Shown piece by piece: positions 38,301-46,252 of a stretch of DNA of 64,000 nt. The DNA comes from Argyresthia goedartella (taxonomy: Eukaryota; Arthropoda; Insecta; Lepidoptera; Argyresthiidae): positions 2,733,001-2,797,000 of the forward strand of contig OX463822.1 in assembly GCA_949825045.1 (NCBI GenBank). Reading direction: 5' to 3'. The notes under the pieces are model-generated. The model worked only from the letters and a program-made list of their open reading frames with translations. It made no database searches and was not told where the DNA came from. The position numbers and the translations under genes are program-made. Positions within the stretch are counted from its first letter, which is position 1. The number at the start of each line of letters is the position of its first letter.

Positions 38301-41300
38301 GCAATTTGGCAAAAGTTCAAAAGTTAAACACAACAAACTAGTAACGGTTACGCCATGCTTTGGATCTGGGGGCCGAATACCAACTTTTAAGAAACCATCC
38401 CTATTCCGTGCAGTTGAAAAGCAGGCCTAAAAGAGGACTGCTAAAATTTGTAATATGACGGTCTTAAAGGTGAGCCGCCGTTGCTCTGATAATCCGCCAA
38501 GGTGAACGGTTAGCTTGTCTGTGGTCTGCTAGCTGTCAACTAAAAATAATTAAAGAGCGCTATACAGATTCACATAAGCATCTCTCTTTCCCGCTAATAA
38601 CGATCAAAACAGTAAAACCACGTATTTAATTAGATTACCGGTTTTGAACAATACGAAATTACGTTAAGATTTTTAGAAAATGAAACAAACAATTAACTTA
38701 ATGGAAATATTGTAAAGTTGTTATCAATTTATTTATGACACTATTTATACGTATAATTAATACCTTGGACACCTTTTACACTCATTGATATTATAATTGA
38801 TGTAATAAAAATAATAATAAAAAAATTGGATTTGTTTTGAAAATTTTTAATTATTTTTTTAATACTCCATGTATATAGGTAACCAAGTGCATTCATAAGT
38901 TTGTATGTCAGTTCATCTTTCAGCCACCAATAGGCTCGCGAGGTCTACAGCACACAGAGCGACTAGTCTATTATTGTTTTGAACTGCAATCTCATTTGGT
39001 ATTCCGTCGATGATTAGAATTAGATAAATTTTGTCAATAAAGTATAATGAAATAAAACCACCCCCCTTCAGACTCAGATCAGACCATTCATCCCCTCAGT
39101 GTTAGGTATGTGGTTTAGGAGACTTAGACACGGGGAAGTAAGGTAATTTTACTTCCCCGTGGTACAACCAGTTGGACATAGCAGTTGTTCAAATAACAGT
39201 GGTACTATTGCCCCTCAGTTGTACCACGGGTCATAACAATTAAATGAGTATTTTGACAGTTGGACCATGGGTAGAGTTAAGTTCCCGTGGTACAACCAGT
39301 TGGACATAGCTGTTGGACCACGGGTCGGTAGTGAAAAATACAACATTGAAAAATCAAATAACATTTATTGTAAGTTTTCATGATAAATTTCGACTTATTT
39401 ACACACGGAATATTTCTCTAATTGTATTATTTATCAATTAGAATGGCTAGAAGATAAAATAAAATAAGCTCGATTATCCGAAATTCAATAGCCTAGATAC
39501 TGCAATCGAGTTAAAAATCGATGGCAGTATCTGTGATATTGGCGAAAGCTCGATGCCTATGTCGGCGATTTGTCTATGCCGGCGGCATCCAAAATTAAAA
39601 AGCTATTTTGCCTTGATTAATGGCGACACTGAGATTATTTCAAGCTCTAGTGTTTGAAAAATTAAAAATAATAGTTCTACCGTTAGGTTCACCACAAAAC
39701 CCACGTAAAAACTTACCAAAATCTATCACATATTATAATCCCCACAGTGTTTATCTATCGATTTCACGAACATTTTCAGCATAATATCAACAACAAAACG
39801 AACACAAGTGAAAACCGAAGATTGTGAGACACTCAAAGGTCATTGACCCAGTGCAACAAACTTTGTCAGAATATCAGTGTTTCAACTGTTTTACATCCTA
39901 ATTTCTAATTTCAATAATTATGTGTGGGCAATTTAAAAGTACATAAAACTATCCCAAACAAACCAAATTAACTAATTGTAATTCCAAAAGTAATTTTCTT
40001 CGCAATCCAGATCATTCGAACGAAGTGATAGCTCAAATTTCCAACAGAGGGCCCTGTCCTGCCTGGCTGTCTGCTCTGCGAGTGTTGCCATAAATAATAA
40101 ACAATTTCGCCTAGTGTAAGAGTTGCCAGTAATTACAAAAAGAAATCGCCTAGTATTGCAGTATAAGGAGAGAAAAACCGCAGTACTCAAGTAAGGAGGC
40201 ATCGGCCGAACGCAACATGGACGTGCGCGCGGTACGAAAAGCTCGAAACAAAAATATAAACCCACAGGACAAACTTGAGGCACACATGGATAGAAAAATC
40301 GATACTCTCGCTACAAATGTAACGGACTTCAAAGCATCTGTAAGTGAGCAGCTGGGAAAACTATCGAAAACCAAGAACCCTGGTAAGAAAGGATCCAATG
40401 ACTGGAGGCCCGTACAGCTGAATACACTGTCTCCACAGAGATGCTGAGGAGCCAGGAGAAGCAGATAACAGCCCTAAACGATACTATCTCCCTCCTACGT
40501 GAACAAACCGTCTCACAAGACCGGGATGCTGCTAGACAGTGGGAGCGGATTAACGACCAGGAGCAGTTTGCTGTTCGAAATGAGCAGTAGATTTTCGGGA
40601 TCAATGAAATCAATAATAAAAGCCTCCATCACATCGACTCTACCATAGCTGCAAAGTTTGGCATCTTCATTGAGGAGCATAAAGTCAACATGATCACTCG
40701 TGTTGGCCCTAAACAAGATGAGTACGACGCTACCGGAAAACCAAATAAACTCCAAGAGAAACTCCGTGCTCGATGCCACGCGTATGAGGAGAGGACTCAC
40801 CACTAACGAGATTAAACTAGAAGTCCCGGAGATCATGCTTACTTCAAAGAACATCTAACGAAATACAACCGCAAGTTTTTTCTGGATACTTCTGGGTCAA
40901 GAAAGGTTAAATCCGAGTCCATAAATAAGGGAAAAAGCCTCAACTCTTACGCAGCGCAGACGACCTTGACCGCATCCTGGGCCCAGCCCTATCTCACCTC
41001 TCAACTGCCGATATTGACAAGCCTATGGGGCCAGCTCTACCAGAATTCTCCACCGGCTTCCTACGAAACAAAGCCCTTAAATCCGCCTAACATCATCATT
41101 ACTTATTTGATACTTCAGCGGTACATATGATCCTAACTTATTTCGTAATGAAAATTGTTATCATTAATTTTAAGTATCTTTCTATGGGTGATACTGTTTT
41201 TACCTTGATTATTATAATTATATTTGTTGTGTGCAAAATTACTAATTTGTAAATGGAAAACAAGCATATTCCATATGGTATAAATAATACATATATAAAC

Positions 41301-44300
41301 ACTATGTGCTGTTTCATGCGTGCTATAAATGAAATCAAATCACAAACATTTGTTTGTATGGTTATTACCAAAGATTATCAAACATGGCCAACATAAACCG
41401 CAAAAAGCCTTTACAAACGAGTCAGGACTATAATTTTTCCGCCTGAGAACCAAAAATCAAGCGGCCAAAGTACTTTTTAGCTCAGAAGTCGGAAAAATAC
41501 TTTTCTGTATTCATTCGGCCTAATGTCACTGAAGAAGGGGTGAAGCTCATATATACACATGTATCTTCTACTACAATTTATTATCTGTATTGTACAATGT
41601 GACTTTTCAGCTGACCAAATTTTTGCATTGCTTCTGGCCCCACACAAACAGCGACACAGCGACATCACACACATATAAACATCCAAGACCTATGATTTTT
41701 TTTCGGGATAAGTTTGCCCTAGTGCAATATTTTTATGTTCTTACCCTTTCGTTTGTCGTTTGTGTGCAATTATGAACTTATGAATGATAGTACTAATAAT
41801 TATGAAAAACTTTCCCAAAAGATCGTGTGGTCGCCAATAATTTTATAGGGGAGACTTGTTCATAATAATAAGTGCTATGATTCCCCAAAATTTGGTCACT
41901 TTATTTTAATAAAGTGACTAAATTTGACATTTATGTCACATGCATAACTAATTCCCTGCAGAGACGTAGAAGACGATAACACCGACACTGAGGCGGACCA
42001 AGACCCTGTGGACAGTCTCAGCATGGGCAGTCGGGATAGCGGCGGCAGCCAGGCTACCGTGACCCCTGAGGGAGTGTCAGCTAGTAGCGCTCCAGTGGGC
42101 AGAGTTGAGGCCACGCCATCTCCGCTGAGACGGTCGCAAACTATGACTACTGCTGTCGTTATGGAACAGGTAAGACAATTTTCTCATTTCTTCACATATT
42201 TTTCTCTACATGAGACTGAATATAAGAGATAAAAATGTACAAAGGCGCGAGACAAGAGATCACAGCTTAAGTATATGAATCAACAAAAAGAGATGAGAAG
42301 ATATATTTTTCAGCAAATCATGGTTGGGTACAAATAGTAGACCTTTAGACATGGTAAATAGGGGTAGACAACCCAGTTGAAAGTGCTAATGCCACGCCGT
42401 TTCCGCTGAGACAGTCGCATACGATGACTACTGGTGTTGTTATGAAAGTTTAGGTTGACGACGACGTTTTCGACGACCTCTGTGGTGCTGCGGTAGTGGC
42501 TATGTCAACCATGCGAGAGGTCCTGGGTTCGATCCCTGGCTGGAGAAAACAAAAAAACCCTAGGTCTTGGATATGACACAGGGTATACTAGTGTGGGGCG
42601 AAAAGCAATGTATGTGCCTGTATGTAAATATTTATATTTATGTTTTGATTCGTTTTGGTTAAAACGAAAGTCCGTGACTTTGAAATTCACCGGCGCGCCG
42701 AGCTCGACACCAAGGGCGATGAGTTAAAAGCCCAACCACCTTCGCTAACTTAGTAAATGTTATTAATGGTGTGCTCACATGACCGCAATCCGCGAGGATC
42801 TTCACAAGGAAGATTGGCTACACAAGCCACATGCGAGCACACGAGCGAGTTCAATGCTCATGAAGCGGTCGCCGTGACCGAAATCGGTCGGACCAGTTAT
42901 TATTAAATAGAGAATAAATTGGTAAACGTGTGTTCAACTGTGCCTCTGACACCCCGTATAGGAACAGGCGTGTCTTGTATTTGAGTTAACTGAATGATGA
43001 GGAAGGGAACACATTGTAACAGTGTTCTTTTTTGATTCTTGGCCTCTATTTTTGGAAAAAATGAGTATATACCTAGTGAGATAATTCTTTATTGCAGAGG
43101 TTAATAAATTAATTCTCAGCTGTAAAACTTAAACGGTCTTACAAAAAAGAACTTAAACATAGTTTGACCTCAAAAAAAAAAAGACAAACGCTATATATTT
43201 TTGTATTTAAACAAGTCTTGAACATGAGTTATTTTTTTGTAGTAAGATCCAAAGTATCTTAATGTGTCTTAAAAGTGGGATAATTTTAAAATTATGTGCA
43301 TCCCGCAGGTCGCATCACCTCCTCCAGCCTCGATAAAGAGCGAAACAACAACAGCAGAAGTAACAGAAATGAGTACAAGCATCAGCAGTGTGAGTGAGAG
43401 GGAAGGTGACAGCTGTAGCGAGAAGGACAGAGACAGCATGTGCGCAAGTCGAGCATCATCTTCTATCTCAGCTGCCACGCTGACCAATGTAAGTGGTAGT
43501 GTTTGACAAGAATTTAAGTTAAACGAGACATCTCACGTCATACACACAAGTTTGTATATCCAAACGGATGCTGGATAAACTATTAAAGAGATAGTTCTTG
43601 TATCACGTCAAGCAGTAGCTACAAATCAGGCCTACTCCAACTATCGAGACCCTTCTCTTTATATGAATGAGGCTCTTGAGAGATCTGTATTATGATGATT
43701 ATATTGGCGATGTTGTAGATAAATATTATAACGATGGTGGTGATGATTATGATATTTAAGATAATAACGATGATATATCTTTCCCCCAGGGTTGGTACTC
43801 CCCGGCTCTCAGCGGAGTCACCGCAGCCAGAATCCGAGGGAACCCAAAACATACTAAAGAGAGCTCCAACAGAAGACTCCTACGCTCAGACCTCAGTCTC
43901 ACCAGCCATCCGGAGATGGAGATCGACTATTACGATTACGAAGTTAATAATGCTGGTGAGTGAGAGAGAACCAGAAACAGCGACGTTACACACATATTAT
44001 AAAAATCCAAGAACTGTTTTTTTTTTTTCATCTTTGCTAGCCGGGATTTGAACCCAAGGTGGTTTTCTGTGATCTCATCTTTGTTTACCCAACAAAAAAG
44101 TATTTTTATTTCGCAAAGAGCTACATTCAGCAGAATAGAAGCCATATTTAAATAATTAACCCTCATCAGTTTGAATAGGAAGAAGTCATGCGCACATATT
44201 TTCGAGATTGAATGAATAAGAAAAAAGTTTTTTCACAAAGATTCTTATGAACGGAATAGGTTTATAGCTTTATAGCTAAATGGGCATCGGACGATAATTT

Positions 44301-45233
44301 AAATATCGTCTTTTTAACATCTGGACTGGACTGCGAGATGCCTGGTTTTTCAAAATGATTATCTATTCCCCAGGTTCAGTTCCCGGTTCATATTTGGGAA
44401 TGGACCCGGCATTTTTGGTATGGATTCCACCACTGGATGAAGGTGATGGTGATATCCTGAGAGAAATCGATGACGACACCCCGGTTTATGAGGTAGGTAC
44501 CTACCTTAAATATTAAAAAGTGTCAGTCCAATGAGATTATTCATCAATATTCATAATACTTGATGGCGATCAAATACAGAAAATTATTTTTCTTTACATT
44601 TCATTGTTAACACATTCCCCATGAACCATTCATCTGAACAGTTTATTATTACCCTTTAAGATCCATGCAATATCTTTGACACTTGTCCTCATAAATATCT
44701 CTCTTAATCAATGCTTAATCATTCTCTAGGAAATTCTTCCAAAAGAACTTCACCCAGACCCTGGAAGCAACACTGAATCCCCAGAAGACCAACCATCGTC
44801 CTCTTTCAAGAAAATCTCTGATTTTTCTCAAAAGAGACTCGAAGATTCCAGAAAATGTACTAGAAAGTACGTAGACAAAACCAATATTATTCATCCATTG
44901 AACTTTAGTATCAGTGATTTGCAGCACTCTCCAAAGATGTCTAAACGATTCAAAAAGATGAAAGAGTTAGATAATAAAGCGATCCCAATGAAAGATTTAA
45001 CTCTAACCAGATCACCAGTGAAAGTTCATAAGCGAGGTAATCAAAATGATTCAACATTGAAAAGAGTTAATGATACTGCAAGGGAAACGAAAGATAGGGA
45101 TATCATCGGATCCGATGATTTGTCAGATTTGAGGTTTGCTGATGATTCCGAATCATCAAACGAAATTAAGTTTGCTGATGATGATACACCTGATAGTAAT
45201 AGGTTGGTGGATAAGTTTGATGTGAGAGTTTAG
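20132..45233 (+). CDS. CUB-domain single-pass membrane protein, ten exons, 5' end missing
   Basis: Joined exons: 20132-20317, 28407-28547, 31463-31604, 31983-32183, 32926-33088, 41962-42169, 43309-43488, 43790-43955, 44374-44492, 44730-45233. They total 2010 bases, 669 residues plus TAG, and every junction preserves phase with AG/GT borders. Residues 1-50 are Cys-rich. Residues about 51-155 form a CUB domain (WLLQAEEGRVVRLRM, RDGDSLGSPLLASWDG, RYILVELRSGD, CAGGFLAHAT). A hydrophobic Ala/Leu-rich helix spans about 181-204, followed by basic residues, so the N side is extracellular. The cytoplasmic tail of about 465 residues is Ser/Asp/Glu-rich and holds EIDYYDYEVNNAG and PGSYLGMDPAFLVWIPP near 451-483. 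CUB domains bind proteins or carbohydrate outside cells, so a receptor or adhesion role is inferred. No upstream exon with a Met or signal peptide was found. I cannot name the family. Confidence 0.75.
20335..20640 (-). repeat. Dispersed repeat of lepidopteran type
   Basis: tagctgacccgacaagaccc then aaaagttcatccaaatcggtc and gcagttagcgagtttcgcg; a related stretch begins at 25933 (tagctgatgcccgcaacttc). Ends not defined. Confidence 0.45.
20640..22150. other. Intron sequence, nothing recognised
   Basis: AT-rich, without exons or in-window repeats of note. Confidence 0.4.
22164..22395 (+). mobile_element. tRNA-derived SINE, family A, head-deleted
   Basis: Same body and (ATT)n end as 11657-11915, but about 24 bases of the tRNA-like head (including the A-box side) are missing. 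B-box GGTTCGAGTCC is kept. Confidence 0.85.
22396..23065. other. Intron sequence, nothing recognised
   Basis: A 74-codon frame at 22453-22677 has low complexity and no recognisable domain; I do not call it a gene. Confidence 0.4.
23072..23150. mobile_element. Fragment of MITE family 1
   Basis: Has cttcac.taagctacc.cag, ttttgccctgatattt and tttttggtgtgca, the half-element seen at other copies. Confidence 0.55.
23204..23422 (-). mobile_element. Solo LTR
   Basis: About 219 bases matching the LTRs at 56101-56350 and 57605-57856, with ends TTGCCAGAGG and GTCGACCGGCACA on the + strand. It is flanked by a perfect 6-bp target duplication, TAAGCT (23198-23203 and 23423-23428). A solo LTR left by recombination, in the first large intron of the CUB-membrane gene. 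Confidence 0.85.
24205..24268 (+). mobile_element. tRNA(Asp)-like SINE head
   Basis: cgcctgtcacgcaggag forms an anticodon arm with GTC, followed by the B-box GGTTCGGATCC. The acceptor stem does not pair well, so this is a tRNA-derived repeat head and not a functional tRNA gene. Confidence 0.55.
24272..24440 (+). mobile_element. tRNA-derived SINE, family B, head-truncated
   Basis: Begins inside the head (gcgtgaggtccctgattcga) and continues to agaagcaatgtatgtgcctg. It directly follows another tRNA-like head. Confidence 0.75.
24610..24692 (-). mobile_element. SINE family B head, reversed
   Basis: The reverse complement gives cgacctctgtggcgcaacgg, ctgcctaccatgcgggagg and the B-box GGGTTCGAACCC. 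The body is missing; a poly-A-like run marks the end. Confidence 0.7.
24838..25045. mobile_element. TTAA-flanked MITE
   Basis: The ends TTAAGGGGTTGTTAGGGACA and TGTCCCTAACAACCCCTTAA are perfect complements, and the similarity runs on through TCATTCT. TTAA at both ends fits the piggyBac-type target duplication. About 205 bases, no coding. Confidence 0.75.
25363..25716. repeat. 39-bp tandem array, nine units
   Basis: Units begin gatcgaccacactctt and contain GCGTTATAAAAACGC, a 5-bp stem around a TATA-like core. Unit starts at 25402, 25441, 25480, 25519, 25596, 25635 and 25674 are 39 apart; one unit near 25557 lost a base. Units alternate ggtt/agtt and ctagt/ctaga, a 78-bp higher-order repeat. 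Long open frames on both strands exist only because 39 divides by three. Confidence 0.9.
25933..26400. repeat. Dispersed repeat remnants
   Basis: tagctgatgcccgcaacttc at the start, and ctgtgctaaattgcattcaaatccgttcagctgtttta near 26315, are pieces of the repeat also seen at 20335-20640. No exon seen. 26400-26770 shows nothing. Confidence 0.4.
26770..27465. mobile_element. MITE family 1, interrupted
   Basis: Left half 26770-26930 (ttaaacggcacatcaataatactgg-like end, tccttcgtgttaggttcaac) and right half about 27388-27465 (ttgttgatcctttttt, tttttgaagtgcgattaaata) are separated by about 450 bases of other sequence, so a later insertion split the element. Confidence 0.6.
27470..28150. other. Intron sequence, nothing recognised
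   Basis: AT-rich, without a match in the window. Confidence 0.4.
28155..28345 (-). mobile_element. SINE copy, head-truncated
   Basis: Shares gtgtcacgccttttcccatacggg, gggggctagcccatcgccg and gagcgtccgtataatgt with 37370-37625. It ends 60 bases before the exon at 28407. Confidence 0.65.
28407..28547 (+). CDS. CUB-membrane gene exon (CUB domain, first half)
   Basis: Acceptor cttacag and donor AAG|gtatgg bound 47 codons in phase 0/0. It encodes GRVVRLRMEAVRLPC and RDGDSLGSPLLASWDG, the strand pattern of a CUB domain centre (compare the family motif C..DYLEIRDG...SPLL). Confidence 0.8.
28622..29400 (-). mobile_element. LINE family J (Jockey/CR1-like) 3' fragment, deleted and SINE-interrupted
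   Basis: 3' UTR (ctttattactgtagatatt, cactgtgggagaag) matches the 47032 element in the same orientation. It is interrupted by the SINE at 28797-29043, then continues with the ORF end and, after an internal deletion of about 520 bases, with the RT-downstream region (caatttgctatcaatag). Confidence 0.8.
28797..29043 (-). mobile_element. tRNA-derived SINE, family A, nested in a LINE
   Basis: The reverse complement shows the full head, B-box GGTTCGAGTCC, and body ending in an ATT-type tail. The flanking ataataat on both sides is a possible short target duplication. It postdates the LINE around it. Confidence 0.85.
29430..31080. other. Intron sequence with a decayed repeat
   Basis: 29650-29760 is an inverted, diverged relative of the 10.0-11.0 kb duplication unit (cgtgcggtttt, cagtaaagagggtttatg). 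The rest shows nothing recognisable. Confidence 0.45.
31085..31435. mobile_element. MITE, family 2
   Basis: Same arrangement as 15690-16030 (ctaccaataaattc, gactgccagaat, ccaaattgtgtttgga, acacgaaggataaagggg, cacctaagctaccgcag, ggtgatcattatattt). It ends about 28 bases before the CUB exon at 31463. Confidence 0.75.
31463..31604 (+). CDS. CUB-membrane gene exon (CUB domain, second half)
   Basis: Acceptor tactttccag and donor ATTG|gtaagt, 142 bases, phase 0 in and 1 out. It encodes GRYILVELRSGDTSERC followed by AGGFLAHAT, matching the closing strands of a CUB domain (family pattern GGF.A.Y). Confidence 0.8.
31983..32183 (+). CDS. CUB-membrane gene exon (transmembrane helix)
   Basis: Acceptor gattcccag, donor GATG|gtgata, phase 1 in and 1 out. 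It encodes a juxtamembrane stretch, the helix VAALALAAAATMAAVALALH, then basic HRTRAYQR. Reading through the donor reaches TAG at 32192-32194, three codons later, so an unspliced form would end here. Confidence 0.7.
32461..32545 (+). pseudogene. Decayed duplicate of the transmembrane exon
   Basis: This stretch repeats the exon at 32075-32160 (gctttggctgc, aatggcggctgtggc, caccggacgagag, tctcagaa) with small deletions and a frame break. It lies in the intron just after the original and has no good splice sites. It looks like a degenerate tandem copy. Confidence 0.65.
32926..33088 (+). CDS. CUB-membrane gene exon (start of cytoplasmic tail)
   Basis: Acceptor cttccag and donor CGAG|gttagg, phase 1 in and 2 out. 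It encodes LELGDVASGSRSTLLSEVV and a basic RRLLPTGRTRHTR segment. The frame stays open to TAA at 33113 if unspliced. The donor is weaker than average, but only this one fits the next exon's phase. Confidence 0.65.
33150..33195. repeat. Short hairpin
   Basis: gagaggagatgact pairs with agtcatctcctct across a loop of about ten bases. It lies in the intron 60 bases after the exon at 32926-33088. Confidence 0.6.
33200..34360. other. Intron sequence, nothing recognised
   Basis: A block tagatgga.aagtcgaaagcagaaagtttgac near 33790 recurs inverted near 36400; otherwise no features. Confidence 0.4.
34366..35880 (+). mobile_element. LINE family J, 5'-truncated copy
   Basis: Starts inside the reverse transcriptase (cgtacaaaacaactcc) and runs to the 3' UTR and a (TTGACTA)n tail at about 35855-35878. 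Same family as 47032-50345 (-), 28622-29400 (-) and 58062-58252 (+). It lies in the 8.9-kb intron of the CUB-membrane gene in the same orientation. Confidence 0.85.
34370..35605 (+). CDS. Reverse transcriptase, partial, of LINE family J
   Basis: One uninterrupted frame from about 34370 to TAA at 35605 (the N-terminal part, endonuclease included, is missing). Motifs in order: CDLSKAFDCVDH (RT motif A with catalytic Asp), GVPQGSILGPFLFLVYINDL (motif B region), IVLFADDTS (motif C, catalytic Asp pair, near 34772-34785), KTKCIKFS and KFLGITIDSKLQW. Downstream are thumb and C-terminal regions ending in a YLNDRTVWG end. Recent insertion, since the frame is clean; not autonomous because the 5' half is absent. 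No in-frame ATG precedes the motifs. Confidence 0.85.
   Translation, partial: PNRTKQLHAKQYGFTRGKSTTDAGISLVSHIYSAWEAAQDAIGVFCDLSKAFDCVDHNTLLIKLNHYGVRNKALDLLRSYLSNRIQKAEVNGVKSDGSGVKIGVPQGSILGPFLFLVYINDLPFMVEKLTDIVLFADDTSMVFKIERQKGDFDDVNGVLSLTLNWFTVNNLLLNAGKTKCIKFSLPNVRQVETSLVLDNSTLELVNDTKFLGITIDSKLQWGPHIDKLAGKLSSAAYAVRNIRQSTDVATSRLVYFSYFHSVMSYGILLWGKAADIQTIFILQKRAIRAIYNLKRTDSLRELFKEIDILTVASQFIFENIMYVRKNLTKFSKLSDSCNVNLRNNHRLCAPRFRLAKVSNSFKGQCILYYNKIPLEILKLPFEQFKKHVKATLSKKGYYNVQDYLNDRTVWG
36175..37365. other. Intron sequence, mostly unassigned
   Basis: Starts with aagaataagaataatttttattg, which could be the reversed 3' tail of a LINE. A 70-codon frame at 36524-36736 has no support. 36765-36830 is a fragment of MITE family 1 core (ctgcggtagctta, tcttcgtgttag). 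Confidence 0.4.
37370..37625 (-). mobile_element. tRNA-derived SINE, near full length
   Basis: Reverse complement: head tatggctcggtggcctgctt, tctcacacaggagatgcagg and B-box GGTTCGATTCC, then cgtgaggaaaccttcatt, gcgatgggctagccccctgt and ccaacccgtatgggaaaagg. Partial copies at 2335-2480 and 28155-28345, and a stub at 42930-42975. Confidence 0.8.
37865..38130 (+). pseudogene. Jockey-like LINE reverse transcriptase fragment
   Basis: Translation with breaks gives ELDINNALSGIVEWLQDNN, then LKINLQKTQVVQC and a following segment equivalent to the IKFL-G and W-H-I region. This is the post-FADD part of a non-LTR RT, different from LINE family J. Short and full of stops. Confidence 0.65.
38755..38815 (-). 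mobile_element. SINE family A stub
   Basis: taataccttggacacctttt and acactcattgat match the reversed 3' end of family A. Confidence 0.5.
39129..39330. repeat. Cluster of inverted repeats around CCCGTGGTACAAC
   Basis: ACGGGGAAGTAA (39130) pairs with its complement ending at 39160. CCCGTGGTACAAC at 39156 pairs with GTTGTACCACGGG ending at 39230. CCCGTGGTACAAC recurs at 39284, followed by GTTGGACCACGGG ending at 39324. cagttggacatagc follows two of the copies. Confidence 0.8.
40217..41095 (+). pseudogene. LINE ORF1-like coiled-coil/RNA-binding protein remnant
   Basis: 40217-40447 opens with a Lys-rich segment and a predicted coiled coil. After a frame break near 40440 it continues EKQITALNDTISLLREQ, QWERINDQEQFAVRNE, stop, IFGINEINNKSLHHID. 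The pattern D-QEQ-RRN...-GI is typical of non-LTR ORF1 proteins. Several stops; no ORF2 follows. 39600-40216 could be its 5' UTR. Confidence 0.6.
41100..41955. other. Intron sequence, nothing recognised
   Basis: AT-rich, ending in the splice acceptor of the exon at 41962. Confidence 0.4.
41962..42169 (+). CDS. CUB-membrane gene exon (acidic/Ser-rich tail)
   Basis: Acceptor ccctgcag and donor CAG|gtaaga, phase 2 in and 0 out. It encodes DVEDDNTDTEADQDPV, then GSRDSGGSQATVTPEG and a proline-directed SPLRRSQTM segment. The preceding intron is about 8.9 kb and holds LINE and SINE insertions. Confidence 0.75.
42474..42655 (+). mobile_element. tRNA-derived SINE, family B
   Basis: Head cgacctctgtggtgctgcgg, B-box GGTTCGATCCC, body with taggtcttggat and a deletion before cacagggtata, then agcaatgtatgtgcctgtat. 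In the intron between exons 41962-42169 and 43309-43488. 42930-42975 is a stub of the third SINE family. Confidence 0.85.
43309..43488 (+). CDS. CUB-membrane gene exon (Ser/Thr-rich tail)
   Basis: Acceptor atcccgcag and donor AAT|gtaagt, exactly 60 codons, phase 0/0. It is very Ser/Thr/Glu-rich (TSISSVSEREGDSCSEKD) and probably disordered, with many candidate phosphorylation sites. Confidence 0.75.
43790..43955 (+). CDS. CUB-membrane gene exon (tyrosine-rich motif)
   Basis: Acceptor tttcccccag and donor GCTG|gtgagt, phase 0 in and 1 out. It encodes GWYSPALSG at its start and HPEMEIDYYDYEVNNA at its end. The order-promoting, tyrosine-rich end suggests a binding motif. Confidence 0.75.
44374..44492 (+). 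CDS. CUB-membrane gene exon (Pro/Trp motif)
   Basis: Acceptor attccccag and donor GAG|gtaggt, phase 1 in and 0 out. It encodes PGSYLGMDPAFLVWIPPLDE and an acidic run. Hydrophobic and aromatic residues stand out against the disordered tail. Confidence 0.75.
44730..45233 (+). CDS. CUB-membrane gene terminal exon
   Basis: Acceptor attctctag, phase 0, 167 codons to TAG. Lys-rich (KMSKRFKKMKELDNK) then acidic with two FADD-like repeats (DLRFADDSESS, EIKFADDDTPD). It ends in DKFDVRV. Confidence 0.75.
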   Translation, partial: EILPKELHPDPGSNTESPEDQPSSSFKKISDFSQKRLEDSRKCTRKYVDKTNIIHPLNFSISDLQHSPKMSKRFKKMKELDNKAIPMKDLTLTRSPVKVHKRGNQNDSTLKRVNDTARETKDRDIIGSDDLSDLRFADDSESSNEIKFADDDTPDSNRLVDKFDVRV

Positions 45234-45359
45234 ATTGAGGACATTTTAGAATGTATTACAAGTAGGAAAATGTTTGTCGACGGAAACATCTAGACAACTA
45301 TGAATCGTTGATTGATAGTTGTCTGTACATTAATATTTGTTAGTTTGTATGCCTAAAAT

Positions 45360-45365
45360 AATAAA
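45360..45365 (+). promoter_or_regulatory. Polyadenylation signal of the CUB-membrane gene
   Basis: AATAAA lies 127 bases after the stop codon, in an AT-rich 3' UTR. Confidence 0.5.
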
Positions 45366-45369
45366 TATT

Positions 45370-46250
45370 TCGACCTATCAATCTCAGTGATGTTTCAAGC
45401 GCTGGCTCAAATGTATAATTACATAATTAGTTGGGCAATGATGTTATAAAATAATCCTTTTTAAGCAAACAATTTCCTCTCTGTAGGATGTAAGGACCAA
45501 ACCTGTATATTTCATATCACAAAATCATATTCACTAGCACTCGTGTTTTTAGAAGATTCATCAAATATTTATCACTCACAAGTAACATTATCTAAAACAT
45601 AATATCGTATCTCCCCAGTAGAACAAATAACATAGAATTTTTAATAAGTAAAATTTATTTCATGGAGATACTCCTTGGTTGTAATTGCCTACCTATAAAG
45701 GCATTATAACTGTATCAACTTGATTATATATCAGGTAATTATTGCAAATTACGAATGGTTCGATTTCCGTGACTGAATATGTGTAAATCATTTGATTGAT
45801 GACAGTTTTCTATCAGACATTGGTGTTAGAACTTCTATACGATAGTGTTGAATACAAATTTTTCTTTTCATTTATTTTTTGCAAATAAATTGTAAATAGC
45901 TTAAAACATTTTCTGATTTCGCTACTGTCATTATTTATGCACTTCATATGCTGTATTTCATTTTTCTATTTTCTGTAACTAGAGACTGATCTTTTTGGGA
46001 AGTGCAATATTTCTTTATAGTGTTCTCTGGGTTATATTTATGTAACATCTTTTGGAAGTACAGTCCAAAGAAAAATGTAAGTTAGAAATACCTATATATT
46101 TATAGACCATCTCATAATATCTAGTCACTACTGATGATTATGTTTATTTTAAGATGATTGCAATAATTTATAATACATTTTGTTTAAACATTTAATTGAC
46201 TTAGGAAACTGTTTCAGAATTATTTTGTGTTATTAACGAATGATATCTTA
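45370..46250. other. Intergenic, nothing recognised
   Basis: AT-rich sequence downstream of the CUB-membrane gene's polyadenylation signal. Confidence 0.4.
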
Positions 46251-46252
46251 GC

